Assembly: GCF_014203535.1 (NCBI RefSeq)
Contig: NZ_JACHJI010000001.1
Location: 1 to 64,000 of the forward strand
Source: Streptomyces griseomycini
Lineage (GTDB): Bacteria; Actinomycetota; Actinomycetes; Streptomycetales; Streptomycetaceae
Direction: 5' to 3'
DNA length: 64,000 nucleotides
Both the position numbers and the translations under genes were made by a program. Shown in pieces: positions 50,002-58,550 of the stretch (position 1 is the first letter of the stretch; each line of letters begins with the position of its first letter). The notes beneath the pieces are model-generated. The model did no database searches. It saw only the letters and a list, made by a program, of their open reading frames with translations, and was not told the origin of the DNA.

Positions 50002-51600
50002 TCAGGCGAGGGCGACGAGGTCCGCGTAGTCGGATCCCCAGAGGTCCTCGACGCCGTCCGGCAGCAGGATGATCCGCTCCGGCTGGAGCGCCTCGACGGC
50101 GCCCTCGTCGTGCGTCACCAGCACCACCGCGCCCTTGTAGGTGCGCAGGGCGCCGAGGATCTCCTCGCGGCTGGCCGGGTCGAGGTTGTTGGTCGGCTCG
50201 TCGAGCAGCAGCACGTTCGCCGAGGAGACCACGAGGGTCGCCAGCGCCAGGCGGGTCTTCTCACCGCCGGAGAGGACACCGGCGGGCTTGTCCACGTCGT
50301 CGCCGGAGAACAGGAACGAGCCGAGCACCTTGCGGACCTCGACGAGGTCCATGTCGGGCGCGGCGGAGCGCATGTTCTCCAGGACCGTGCGGTCGGGGTC
50401 GAGGGTCTCGTGCTCCTGGGCGTAGTAGCCGAGCTTGAGGCCGTGGCCGGGGACGACGGCGCCGGTGTCCGGCTGCTCGACCCCTGCCAGCAGCCTCAGC
50501 AGGGTGGTCTTGCCCGCGCCGTTGAGGCCGAGGATGACGACCCGGGAGCCCTTGTCGATGGCGAGGTCGACGTCGGTGAAGATCTCCAGGGAGCCGTACG
50601 ACTTGGACAGGCCCTCGGCCATCAGCGGGGTCTTGCCGCAGGGCGCGGGCTCGGGGAAGCGCAGCTTGGCGACCTTGTCGGACTGGCGGACATCTTCCAG
50701 GCCGGCCAGCAGGCGCTCGGCGCGCCGGGCCATGTTCTGCGCGGCGACCGTCTTGGTGGCCTTGGCGCGCATCTTGTCGGCCTGGGCGTTGAGCGCGGCG
50801 GCCTTCTTCTCGGCGTTCTGCCTCTCCCGCTTGCGGCGCTTCTCGTCGGCCTCGCGCTGCTGCTGGTAGAGCTTCCAGCCCATGTTGTAGATGTCGATGG
50901 TGGCGCGGTTGGCGTCCAGGTAGAACACCTTGTTGACGACCGTCTCGACCAGGTCGACGTCGTGGGAGATGACGATGAAGCCGCCGCGGTAGGTCTTGAG
51001 GTAGTCGCGCAGCCAGATGATCGAGTCGGCGTCGAGGTGGTTGGTCGGCTCGTCCAGCAGCAGCGTGTCCGCGTCCGAGAACAGGATCCGGGCCAGCTCG
51101 ACACGGCGGCGCTGGCCGCCGGAGAGCGTGTGCAGCGGCTGGCCGAGCACCCGGTCGGGCAGGTTCAGCGCGGCGGCGATGGTGGCGGCCTCGGCCTCGG
51201 CGGCGTAACCGCCCTTGGTGAGGAACTCCGTCTCCTGGCGCTCGTACTGCTTGAGCGCCTTCTCCCGGGTGGCTCCCTGGCCGTTCGCGATCCGCTGCTC
51301 GTTCTCGCGCATCTTGCGGATCAGCACGTCCAGGCCGCGGGCGGAGAGGATGCGGTCGCGGGCGAGGACGTCGAGGTCACCGGTGCGGGGGTCCTGGGGG
51401 AGGTAGCCGACCTCGCCGGAGCGGGTGACGTTGCCGGCGGCGGGGATGCCCTGGCCGGCGAGGACCTTGGTGAGGGTGGTCTTGCCCGCGCCGTTGCGGC
51501 CGACCAGACCGATGCGGTCGCCCTTGGCGACGCGGAAGGTGGCGCTTTCGATGAGGACGCGGGCACCGGCGCGCAGCTCGATGCCGGAGGCGGAGATCAC
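50002..51600 (-). CDS. ABC-F family ATPase (ribosome-associated type)
   Basis: The 532-residue protein has two ABC domains in one chain without membrane helices. Domain 1 has GRNGAGKTT, LSGGQRRR and LLLDEPTNHLD. A charged helical linker (about 235-285, EKRRKRERQNAEKKAAALNA) corresponds to the P-site tRNA interaction motif. Domain 2 has GLNGAGKTT, LSGGEKTR and LLLDEPTNNLD. ABC-F proteins act on the ribosome, in translation control or antibiotic protection; no resistance context is present, so a housekeeping role is more likely. Start is the GTG at 51600. Confidence 0.94.
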   Translation of the reverse strand: MISASGIELRAGARVLIESATFRVAKGDRIGLVGRNGAGKTTLTKVLAGQGIPAAGNVTRSGEVGYLPQDPRTGDLDVLARDRILSARGLDVLIRKMRENEQRIANGQGATREKALKQYERQETEFLTKGGYAAEAEAATIAAALNLPDRVLGQPLHTLSGGQRRRVELARILFSDADTLLLDEPTNHLDADSIIWLRDYLKTYRGGFIVISHDVDLVETVVNKVFYLDANRATIDIYNMGWKLYQQQREADEKRRKRERQNAEKKAAALNAQADKMRAKATKTVAAQNMARRAERLLAGLEDVRQSDKVAKLRFPEPAPCGKTPLMAEGLSKSYGSLEIFTDVDLAIDKGSRVVILGLNGAGKTTLLRLLAGVEQPDTGAVVPGHGLKLGYYAQEHETLDPDRTVLENMRSAAPDMDLVEVRKVLGSFLFSGDDVDKPAGVLSGGEKTRLALATLVVSSANVLLLDEPTNNLDPASREEILGALRTYKGAVVLVTHDEGAVEALQPERIILLPDGVEDLWGSDYADLVALA

Positions 51601-51611
51601 GGACAGACTCC

Positions 51612-51660
51612 TGGGATGGGGATCCCCCCTGCTCGAGCGGAGTCGAGAGCTTGGGGGATG
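51612..51660. repeat. Dispersed Streptomyces hairpin repeat, copy 2
   Basis: ATCCCCCCTGCTCGAGCGGA then GTCGAGAGCTTGGGGGAT forms a long stem-loop (CCCCC...TCGA / TCGA...GGGGG). This element is scattered through intergenic regions of many Streptomyces genomes. It lies just upstream of the ABC-F start. Confidence 0.8.
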
Positions 51661-51882
51661 GTGGCGGAGGGGGCGGCTGGAGGCGTTCCCGCCGTCTAAT
51701 GCGCGAGGAGAATGGCCATGCGAGCCATTCTAACGGGGCCGTGCAACCAGTTTTTCTGCGCGTGCCGTCCGCCCGGGCCCCGCACGAGCGGCCCGGGGGC
51801 GCTGTCAGTGGCCGGTGTCACACTGAGCGGCGGATGGAATGTCCGGCGATGTCCGGCTACGACACACGAGGAAGTGATCGCC

Positions 51883-52302
51883 ATGGCAGGCACGGGCAAC
51901 GGGCGTCCGAGCGTCTTCCCGACGCTGCTGTACGCGGACGCGAAGGCGGCGATCCGGCAGCTCACGGAGGCCTTCGGGTTCACGGAGCTGTCGGTGTACG
52001 AGGGGGAGGACGGGGCGGTGATGCACGCCGAGCTGGTGCAGGGCAACGGCGCGGTGATGCTGGGTTCCAAGGGCCGCGGCGGGGTGTTCGACACGGCGAT
52101 GAAGGGCGCGGGTCCGGCCGGGGTGTACATCGTCGTGGACGACGTCGACGCACACCACCGGCGCGCGGTGGAGCAGGGCGCGGAGATCCTGATGCCCCCG
52201 ACGGACCAGGACCACGGCTCACGGGACTACACGGCCCGGGACCTCGAGGGCAACGTCTGGAGCTTCGGCACGTACGCGCCCGGGGCCGGGACCGGGGGCT
52301 GA
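51883..52302 (+). CDS. VOC (glyoxalase/bleomycin-resistance fold) family protein
   Basis: The 139-residue protein has the VOC fold with the PhnB-like start PTLLYADAKAAIRQLTEAFG, the GGVYIVVDDVDA middle part and the DLEGNVWSFGTY end. Metal ligands, if any, would be Glu/His residues in HAEL and the closing strand. Substrate is unknown. The ATG at 51883 with GAGGAAG upstream was chosen. Confidence 0.87.
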   Translation: MAGTGNGRPSVFPTLLYADAKAAIRQLTEAFGFTELSVYEGEDGAVMHAELVQGNGAVMLGSKGRGGVFDTAMKGAGPAGVYIVVDDVDAHHRRAVEQGAEILMPPTDQDHGSRDYTARDLEGNVWSFGTYAPGAGTGG

Positions 52303-52341
52303 GGGCGAGGCCCCCGGGGCCGGCGGAGCCGGCCGGTGGTG

Positions 52342-53751
52342 TCAGCCCCCGGTGTGCACCTGGAAGGCGGCCCGGCGGACGGCCTTGGCCAGGGCCGGGT
52401 CGGGGTGCGCGGCGGCGAGCGCGACCAGGACCTGCACGGTGCGCGGGTGGCCGACGGCACGCACCTCGTTGAGCAGTGCGGGGACGGTCGGCTGCACCGC
52501 GGACTCCAGGTGCCGGACCAGCAGGGGGGCCTCTCCGTGGTCGGCGACGGCGGCCGCGGTGTCCACCCACAGCCAGGTCGCCTCCTCGCGGGTGAGGACC
52601 TCGTGGGCCTCCTCCGGGTCGGCACCGTCGTGCTCGGCCAGCCACAGCAGGGCGTAGGGCCGCAGCGTCGGCTCGTCGAGCACGGCGCGGACCTCGGGTT
52701 CTGCGGGGGCGCCGACCACGCGCAGGGCCTCGAAGGCGAGGCCGCGCAGCAGGGCGTCCTCGCCCCGGGCGGCGCCGATCAGCTCGGTGACGGCACTGCC
52801 GACCGGGCGGGCGGCGAGCCAGGCCCGGTACTCGGCGCGGGCTGCGGCCGGCCGCAGCCGGCCGCAGCCGCGGAGCATGTCCTCGGCGCCCTGCTCGATG
52901 TTCCCGGCGGGGCTCTGCGCGGCGACGCAGATCTGCTCCAGCTTGACCCACACCGCCCAGCTGCCGAGCGGGGTGAGCGTGGCCTGCCCGTCGCCGCAGG
53001 TGAGGGCGCCGACGGAGGCGAGGGCCTGCAGGGCCCAGTCGAGCAGCGGCGCGAGCGGGGCGTCGGCGACGACCGGCTCGGCGGGTGCGGGACGGGGTTG
53101 CCGGAGCCGGGGCTCGGGACCGGTCACGGGCCGGGTGCCGGGGGTTCGGGGCGCGTCGTCCTGAGGGCCGTCGGCCTGTGGCTGCGGGACGTAGTCGATC
53201 TCGCAGCGCTCCGTGCGGAGCTCGGTGACCCGCTGCTGCAGGAGGTCGAGGAGCTGCGGCACAGGGACCGGGCCGGCGGACAGCTGGAGGAAGGAGAGCA
53301 CCTGGGGCATGGCCGAGACGACCTCGGCGACGGCGGCGGGCTCGTACTCCTCGGGTTCCGGATGGGCCAGCGACCAGGCGTCGAACAGGGCGACCCAGCC
53401 GCGCAGCACGGCGCTGTCGTCGCGGTCCCAGGCGCGCAGCCGCCAGCCGGGGCGGGCGGTGTCGCCGTGCACCTCGACGAGGCCGGCCAGGCGGGCGGTG
53501 TCCCAGTCGGCCCGCACCTGGGCCGGGGTCAGGCCGAGGTCGCGGGCCGCCCGTTCGGCGGTCGCGTCGGAGAGGGTGGCCTTGCCGTCGGCGGTGGCGC
53601 CGTCCCGGCCGGGGCCGAGGGTCGCGTCGGCCCAGCGGGCGACGCGGGCCGCACCGGCCAGGCCGGAGCGCGCCATTCTGGCCAGCTCCGCCGGTGCCGG
53701 GGTGCCCTCCGGGGGGCGGGGCGCGGGGCGGCGCGAGCGCCGCTGGTTCAT
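52342..53751 (-). CDS. Large uncharacterised Streptomyces protein (HEAT-like C-terminal part)
   Basis: I do not recognise a named family for this 469-residue protein. It is soluble, with an Arg/Pro-rich N-terminus, a conserved helical middle (LRGWVALFDAWSLAHP, MPQVLSFLQLSAGP), a Pro-rich break near 195-225 and helical repeats after about 300 (AEYRAWLAARP, VRAVLDEPTLRPYALLWLAE, LVRHLESAVQPTVPALLNEV) resembling HEAT-type repeats. The ATG at 53751 is used here; a GTG at 53826 would add 25 residues. It diverges from no close neighbour and overlaps nothing. Confidence 0.72.
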   Translation of the reverse strand: MNQRRSRRPAPRPPEGTPAPAELARMARSGLAGAARVARWADATLGPGRDGATADGKATLSDATAERAARDLGLTPAQVRADWDTARLAGLVEVHGDTARPGWRLRAWDRDDSAVLRGWVALFDAWSLAHPEPEEYEPAAVAEVVSAMPQVLSFLQLSAGPVPVPQLLDLLQQRVTELRTERCEIDYVPQPQADGPQDDAPRTPGTRPVTGPEPRLRQPRPAPAEPVVADAPLAPLLDWALQALASVGALTCGDGQATLTPLGSWAVWVKLEQICVAAQSPAGNIEQGAEDMLRGCGRLRPAAARAEYRAWLAARPVGSAVTELIGAARGEDALLRGLAFEALRVVGAPAEPEVRAVLDEPTLRPYALLWLAEHDGADPEEAHEVLTREEATWLWVDTAAAVADHGEAPLLVRHLESAVQPTVPALLNEVRAVGHPRTVQVLVALAAAHPDPALAKAVRRAAFQVHTGG

Positions 53752-53997
53752 CGCTCTGGGGGCGGCGGCCAGGGGTCGCGGGCGGACGAGTCGAAGCCTG
53801 GAGTCGCGCGGGATACGGGACGTCACGGGTGCAGTCTCGCGGTTGACGGTCCGAAATCCCAAACGGAATGTCACGGTGGGCGAGCGGGATGGCCAACGCA
53901 CCGGGTCCGGTGGTGGCGGGAGGGAGGAGAACAGGCCAGTGGTACGGCGCTAAACGGAATCCTCGGGACCGGCTGTCCGGTCCGTTGCGGGCAGCCG

Positions 53998-55125
53998 TCA
54001 CATGAGCGGGGTGAGGAAGCGCCGCAGGGCCTCTTCGTAGGTGTGCGGGTCGGCGTTCCACATCGCCGCGTGGGGGGCGCCCCTGACCGTGTGCAGCGTG
54101 ACGATGTTCGGGTGGGCGGCGGCGAGGCGGCGGGAGAAGCGCCAGGGGGCCACCGTGTCGTCAGGGCCGTGGAAGATCCTGGTGGGGACGCCGATGCGGG
54201 CCAGGTGGACGGCGCCGGGACCGCGGTCGCCGTACAGGCCCGTGCGTCCCTGCGCGGCGCGGACCGCGAGCGGCAGCAGCGCGCCGGGGGTGCGGCGGGC
54301 CGCGGCGAGGGCGCGCAGCGTCGCGTCCCAGCTGAGCACCGGGGAGTCCAGGATGAGACCGGCGACGTGTTCGCGCACCATGGAGCGCGCGGCGGCGCGC
54401 AGCGCCATGGTCGCTCCGGTGGACCAGCCGTACAGGACCACCTGCCGGGCGCCGGCGGCCACCGCGTGGTGCAGCGCCACGTCGAGGTCGTGCCACTCGG
54501 TCTCGCCGAGGTGGTTGAGGCCGTCCGGGGAGCGCGGGGACTCCGGGTCGCCCCGGTAGGCGAGGGCGAGCACCGGGAAGCGGTGCCGGTGCAGGAACTC
54601 CATGACGTTCATGGTGTGTTCCCGGGTGGTGCCGAGGCCGTGCACCACGAGCACCCAGGTGTCCCGGGCGCCCGGGACGAACCACGCGGGGAGCGGGCCG
54701 AGGTCGCCGGGGATCTCGAGGCCGGTGTGGTCCAGGCCGAGGGCGGTGCCGGGGTCGCCGACGTGCAGGTTCGGGGTGAGCCACACGTGGTCGCCGGGCT
54801 CCAGGGTGCCGCGCGTGACGCGTTCCAGCCGGCGCACGACGGTGTCGGCGGAGTCGGAGGTGCCGGCCAGCACGGGTCCGACGACCGCGTGGGAGCCCTC
54901 ACCGGCGAGGCCGTAGTGGCCGGGCCGCAGCGCGGCGAGGTCCCGGGTGAGGCTGATCTGGCCCGCCGCGGTGCCGTGGACGGTGAGCCGGGGTTCGGTG
55001 GGCAGGGGGCCGCCCGGGGGCACCCTGAGGGCGGCGTCGCTGGCGAACCGGCCGACGGCCACAGCGGCGGCGCCGGCCCCTACCACGGCGGTGACGGCGG
55101 CGGCCGTCGCTCTGGCAGTGCGCAC
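53998..55125 (-). CDS. Membrane-anchored or secreted alpha/beta hydrolase
   Basis: The 375-residue hydrolase has an N-terminal hydrophobic segment (ATAAAVTAVVGAGAAAVAVG) that can anchor or export it. The alpha/beta fold begins near residue 155 (WVLVVHGLGTTREH), with the nucleophile elbow GWSTG, acid in GPDDTVAPW and His in GAPHAAMW. This matches hydrolases related to BAAT/thioesterases and YtaP-like enzymes; substrate unknown. The GTG at 55125 was chosen because the hydrophobic segment starts right after it. Confidence 0.87.
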   Translation of the reverse strand: MRTARATAAAVTAVVGAGAAAVAVGRFASDAALRVPPGGPLPTEPRLTVHGTAAGQISLTRDLAALRPGHYGLAGEGSHAVVGPVLAGTSDSADTVVRRLERVTRGTLEPGDHVWLTPNLHVGDPGTALGLDHTGLEIPGDLGPLPAWFVPGARDTWVLVVHGLGTTREHTMNVMEFLHRHRFPVLALAYRGDPESPRSPDGLNHLGETEWHDLDVALHHAVAAGARQVVLYGWSTGATMALRAAARSMVREHVAGLILDSPVLSWDATLRALAAARRTPGALLPLAVRAAQGRTGLYGDRGPGAVHLARIGVPTRIFHGPDDTVAPWRFSRRLAAAHPNIVTLHTVRGAPHAAMWNADPHTYEEALRRFLTPLM

Positions 55126-55280
55126 GAGACCAGTGTCCCGGTGGAACCCGGGACCGGCCAGTGGGCGGCACGGGTGCGGGTGACACGGGCCGCCCGGCCG
55201 CGGCCCGCCCGGCTCGCCCCGCCGCCCGCTGCCCGCTGTCCGGCGGCCCCGTCCCTTGGTCCCGGCCCCGGTCCCGGCCC

Positions 55281-56018
55281 CTAGTCCCGGTCCCGCTGTC
55301 CGTACCCCCGCAGGCGCTCCCCCACCTCCGCCACCTGTCCCGGCGACAGCAGGTTCGGGGACAGGCCCGGGACCGACGAGGCGGCCAGCCAGACGCGGCA
55401 CATCCACTCCAGCTGGGCCGTGCGGTCGTAGGCCCGGGCGAGGGTCGTGCCGTGGGCGACGGTGCCGTGGTTCTGCAGGAGACAGCCGGTGCGGCCGTCG
55501 AGGGCGCGGAGCATGTTCTCGGCCAACTCGTCCGTGCCGTACGTCGCATAGCGGGCGACCCGGACGGGCCCGCCCAGCGCCGCGGCCATGTAGTGGATCA
55601 GCGGCAGCTCGTCGACGAGCGTGGAGACGGCCGTCGCGTGCACGGCGTGCGTGTGCACGACGGCGCGCGCGCCGGTCGTGCGGTATACGGCGAGGTGCAT
55701 GGGCAACTCGCTGGTCGGGACCAGCGAGCCGAGGACCTGCCGGCCGGCGAGGTCGACACCGGTCACGTCGTCCGGCGTCAGCCGGTCGTACGGCACTCCC
55801 GACGGTGTGACCAGGACGGTCCCGCCGACCCGCACCGAGACGTTGCCGGAGGTGCCGACGACGAGTCCGTCGGCGACGGTCCGGCGCGCGGTCTCGACGA
55901 GTTCCGCCCAGGCGTGCGCCTCCTCGTCGCGCACACGGCGCCCCCGCACCTCCCCCACGTCCCGCGCACGCCCCCCGGCGCCCCCCGTTCCCCGCCCGTC
56001 CCACCGCTGCTCAGCCAT
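55281..56018 (-). CDS. Class II aldolase/adducin family protein (fuculose-phosphate aldolase-like)
   Basis: The 245-residue protein has an N-terminal charged extension (about 1-33), then the class II aldolase domain: GTSGNVSVRVG, TPSGVPYDRL, the catalytic Glu in PTSELPMHLAVY, zinc His in HTHAVHAT and a third His in NHGTVAHG. Family members cleave or epimerise sugar phosphates (L-fuculose- or L-ribulose-phosphate); which one cannot be told. ATG at 56018. Confidence 0.9.
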   Translation of the reverse strand: MAEQRWDGRGTGGAGGRARDVGEVRGRRVRDEEAHAWAELVETARRTVADGLVVGTSGNVSVRVGGTVLVTPSGVPYDRLTPDDVTGVDLAGRQVLGSLVPTSELPMHLAVYRTTGARAVVHTHAVHATAVSTLVDELPLIHYMAAALGGPVRVARYATYGTDELAENMLRALDGRTGCLLQNHGTVAHGTTLARAYDRTAQLEWMCRVWLAASSVPGLSPNLLSPGQVAEVGERLRGYGQRDRD

Positions 56019-56127
56019 GCCGCGATCCTGCCAGCCGTCCTCCCGGTGCGCCGCGGGGCCGGGGCGCCGCAGGCCGGAAACCGACCCTCCGCAAGGGCGC
56101 ACACCGGCCTGCGGCACCCTCCCGCCG

Positions 56128-56420
56128 TCCCGTCTGCGCCACCGCCGTCCGCTGACGGCGTCCGTGACCGCGCTCGCCCTCGGCGGCGAGCCGCCCGAGG
56201 GGGCACGACGTCTCGTCGCGCCAGAGGAACGCGGACCGGCCGTCCGCGAGGGCCGCGGGAGCCCGGTCCGCCCACGTCGAGGCGGCCGAGCCCGCCACCT
56301 GCCGCGATCCGCGCTTCGCCCGGCGGCGCGACGGCGCCCGCGAGGCCGGCCTCCTCCGCGGCGCCCGCCGCTTCGCCCTGCCGGACAGGTCCTCCGGCCG
56401 GACGCTGCCGCCCGCGCACC
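56128..56420 (+). pseudogene. Remnant of a secreted GH25 lysozyme (muramidase)
   Basis: In one frame a signal-peptide-like stretch remains (RPLTASVTALALGG, 56131-56190). After a frame change near 56195-56204, the second frame reads GHDVSSRQRNADRPSARAAG, then ARSAHVEAAEPATCRDPRFA and GAREAGLLRGARRFALPDRSSG. These align with the GH25 pattern DVSSHQ...VDW, ARFAYVKATEGTTYRDPRF and GAYHFALPDRSSG. Conserved Lys, Thr, Gly and Tyr are replaced, and the chain decays after RTLPPA. There is no start codon. It is probably an old dead gene; family assignment is from remembered motifs. Confidence 0.62.
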
Positions 56421-56561
56421 CGCGGGTGACCAGAATCTCTTCGCCGGCTCACTCGATCGGCCGAGGAAGCCGTCCGGGGCACCTGACGGCCCAGGGCGGC
56501 GGCGCTCCGCCGTCCGGCGGAGCGCCCACCCCCTCTTACGGTCACCACGATGCCTATTCCA

Positions 56562-56594
56562 GTTCATCTTCCGTTCACCCTGGTTACCTACGTT
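56562..56594 (+). promoter_or_regulatory. PHO box (PhoP-binding direct repeats) upstream of pit
   Basis: Two 11-bp repeats GTTCATCTTCC and GTTCACCCTGG (56562-56583) fit the Streptomyces PhoP consensus GTTCACC. A weaker third unit TTACCTACGTT follows. They lie 47 bp before the pit start codon. PhoP control of S. coelicolor pitH2 is known. Confidence 0.85.
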
Positions 56595-56630
56595 CGTCCA
56601 GCCAATGACCTCGAACGATTGCCTGGGTAA

Positions 56631-57863
56631 ATGGAAAGCTTCTCGCTGATCCTCGCGATTGTGGTGGTGACCGCACTCGCGTTCGATTTCACGAACGGTT
56701 TCCACGACACCGCGAACGCGATGGCAACGACCATTTCGACCGGTGCGATGAGGCCCAAGGCGGCAGTGGCCATGTCCGCCGTCCTGAACCTTGTCGGTGC
56801 TTTTCTCTCGGTGGAGGTCGCCAACACGATCTCCAAGGGCCTCGTCGACGAGGCCGGCATCCGTCCCGAGGTCATCTTCGCCGCACTGGTCGGCGCGATC
56901 CTCTGGAACCTCCTCACCTGGCTGGTCGGCCTGCCGTCCAGTTCCTCGCACGCCCTCATGGGCGGTCTGATCGGCGCCACCGTCGCCTCGGCGGGCCTCG
57001 GCGCGGTGCACGGCGACGTGCTGGTCACCAAGGTGCTGATCCCCGCGGTCGCGGCCCCGCTGGTCGCCGGCATCGCCGCGATGTTCGCGACCCGGCTGAC
57101 CTACCGCCTGGGCCGGAAGGCCGAGACCAACGCCTCCGCGAAGGGCTACCGCGCCGGCCAGATCGCCTCCGCCGGCCTGGTCTCCCTGGCCCACGGCACC
57201 AACGACGCCCAGAAGACGATGGGCATCATCACCCTCGCCCTGGTCGCCGGCGGCACCCTCGCCCCCGACTCCGACCCGCCCCTGTGGGTCATCCTCTCCG
57301 CGGGCATCGCCATCGCGCTCGGCACCTACCTCGGCGGCTGGCGCATCATCCGCACCATGGGCAAGGGCCTGACCGACCTCCAGCCGCAGCAGGGCTTCGC
57401 CGCCCAGACCAGCGCCGCGACGGTCATCCTGGCCTCCTCCCACCTCGGCTTCTCGCTGTCCACCACGCACTCCGTCTCCGGCGCGGTGATGGGCGCGGGC
57501 CTGGGCCGCAAGGGCGGTGTCGTCCGCTGGTCGACGGCCACCCGGATGTTCGTCGCCTGGGGCCTGACGCTGCCGGCGGCCGCCCTGGTCGCGGCGCTCG
57601 CCGAGTGGGTCTGCGGCTTCGGTGACTGGGGCACCGCCCTCGTGGCCGTCTTCCTGGTCGCCTCCAGCGCCGCGATCTGGAAGATCTCCCGGCGCGAGGT
57701 CGTCGACCACACCAACGTCAACGACCACGACGCCCCCGGCGAGGAGGCACCCGGCGTGGTGACCCAGGCGATGGCCGCCGTGACCCCGCCCCCGGCCGGC
57801 ACCGTGGCCGAGGACCTCTCGGCCACCGTCCCGGCGGCCCCGCCGGCCAAGACGACCGTCTGA
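56631..57863 (+). CDS. pit: Low-affinity inorganic phosphate transporter (Pit family)
   Basis: The 410-residue PiT-family transporter has about ten membrane helices and the two family signatures: FTNGFHDTANAMATTISTGA (about 20-40) and AHGTNDAQKTMG (about 186-197). It probably imports phosphate or metal-phosphate with protons. It corresponds in setting to S. coelicolor pitH2. The ATG at 56631 has no strong ribosome binding site. The C-terminal 50 residues are polar and Pro/Ala-rich. A small membrane protein gene follows 31 bp later. PHO-box control is expected. Confidence 0.93.
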   Translation: MESFSLILAIVVVTALAFDFTNGFHDTANAMATTISTGAMRPKAAVAMSAVLNLVGAFLSVEVANTISKGLVDEAGIRPEVIFAALVGAILWNLLTWLVGLPSSSSHALMGGLIGATVASAGLGAVHGDVLVTKVLIPAVAAPLVAGIAAMFATRLTYRLGRKAETNASAKGYRAGQIASAGLVSLAHGTNDAQKTMGIITLALVAGGTLAPDSDPPLWVILSAGIAIALGTYLGGWRIIRTMGKGLTDLQPQQGFAAQTSAATVILASSHLGFSLSTTHSVSGAVMGAGLGRKGGVVRWSTATRMFVAWGLTLPAAALVAALAEWVCGFGDWGTALVAVFLVASSAAIWKISRREVVDHTNVNDHDAPGEEAPGVVTQAMAAVTPPPAGTVAEDLSATVPAAPPAKTTV

Positions 57864-57894
57864 CCGCGACCCGGTACGAAGGAAGAAGAGCACC

Positions 57895-58116
57895 ATGAAG
57901 ATCGACTGGGCGGCCCTCGGTTCCGTCTTCGGCGTCAGCCTCGTGGTCACCGTGGCCCTGGTGGGCCTGTTCACCCTCGGCATCACCGGCCTGTCCCGCC
58001 GCGAGCGGGCCGCCGCCCAGGGCCAGTCCGCGGCCCTGGCGGTCACCGGCGCCTACGCCTGCTTCGCGGCGTGCGCGGCGGCGGTCGGGTACGGGATCTA
58101 CCTGATCATGGCCTGA
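57895..58116 (+). CDS. Small two-helix membrane protein downstream of pit
   Basis: The 73-residue protein has two membrane helices (VSLVVTVALVGLFTLGITGL and AYACFAACAAAVGYGIYLIM) joined by a short charged loop SRREREAAAQ-like. It lies 31 bp after pit with a GAAGGAAGA ribosome binding site, so the two are cotranscribed and it may be a Pit accessory. No family name is known to me. Confidence 0.82.
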   Translation: MKIDWAALGSVFGVSLVVTVALVGLFTLGITGLSRRERAAAQGQSAALAVTGAYACFAACAAAVGYGIYLIMA

Positions 58117-58137
58117 TCGCAGGTCGTCTCCGTCCGA

Positions 58138-58172
58138 CGGGCGGTGCGGGAGCTTCGGCCCCGCACCGCCCG
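58138..58172. terminator. Terminator after the pit operon
   Basis: A perfect 13-bp stem CGGGCGGTGCGGG / CCCGCACCGCCCG with a 9-nt loop lies 21 bp after the stop of the small membrane protein. Confidence 0.88.
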
Positions 58173-58267
58173 CTCGCGTTTCCCGGGCCCCGCCCGCGTC
58201 GTGTCCGGGCCCCGCTCGCCGTTCCCCCACCGGCGCCCCTCTGTGGGCCTCAGCACACTTCAGCCTC

Positions 58268-58465
58268 GCAGGTCAACGGCAAGTTGACGGTTCTTCCGCG
58301 ACCGTGGTGGACTGCCTCAGCCAATACGGCGGCAGGAGAGGAAGCCGGTGCGAGTCCGGCGCGGTCCCGCCACTGTCACCGGGGTGCACGCCCCGGGAGC
58401 CAGGAACTCTCACCGCCGGTCTCGTCGAACCAGGGCGTGGACACCCTGAGTGAGGACATGAAGCC
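58268..58465 (+). promoter_or_regulatory. Cobalamin riboswitch
   Basis: The conserved adenosylcobalamin-riboswitch core is visible: GAAGCCGGTGCGAGTCCGGC and then GCGGTCCCGCCACTGT at about 58341-58376 (the B12 box region), and later GGAGCCAGGAACTC (58397-58410). It precedes cbiB by about 85 bp. It should shut down the cobalamin genes when coenzyme B12 is abundant; whether by termination or blocked initiation cannot be told from inspection. Confidence 0.93.
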
Positions 58466-58550
58466 ATGCGCGGCTGCCTGTTGAGGTCGATCAGCGACGC
58501 TCCGCCCTGCTCCGGGGTCGTTCTCTCCGGATCTGCGACCGGCTGAACCC

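Larger units (their letters stand above)
56019..56630. other. 612-bp region without an intact gene
   Basis: Besides the GH25 remnant and the PHO box, nothing else is seen. GC content drops sharply from about 56540, in the pit promoter. Confidence 0.6.

Noticed and set aside
50002..51600. ABC-F protein as an antibiotic self-resistance gene
   Set aside because: No biosynthetic cluster lies in the window and the protein looks like the housekeeping type.
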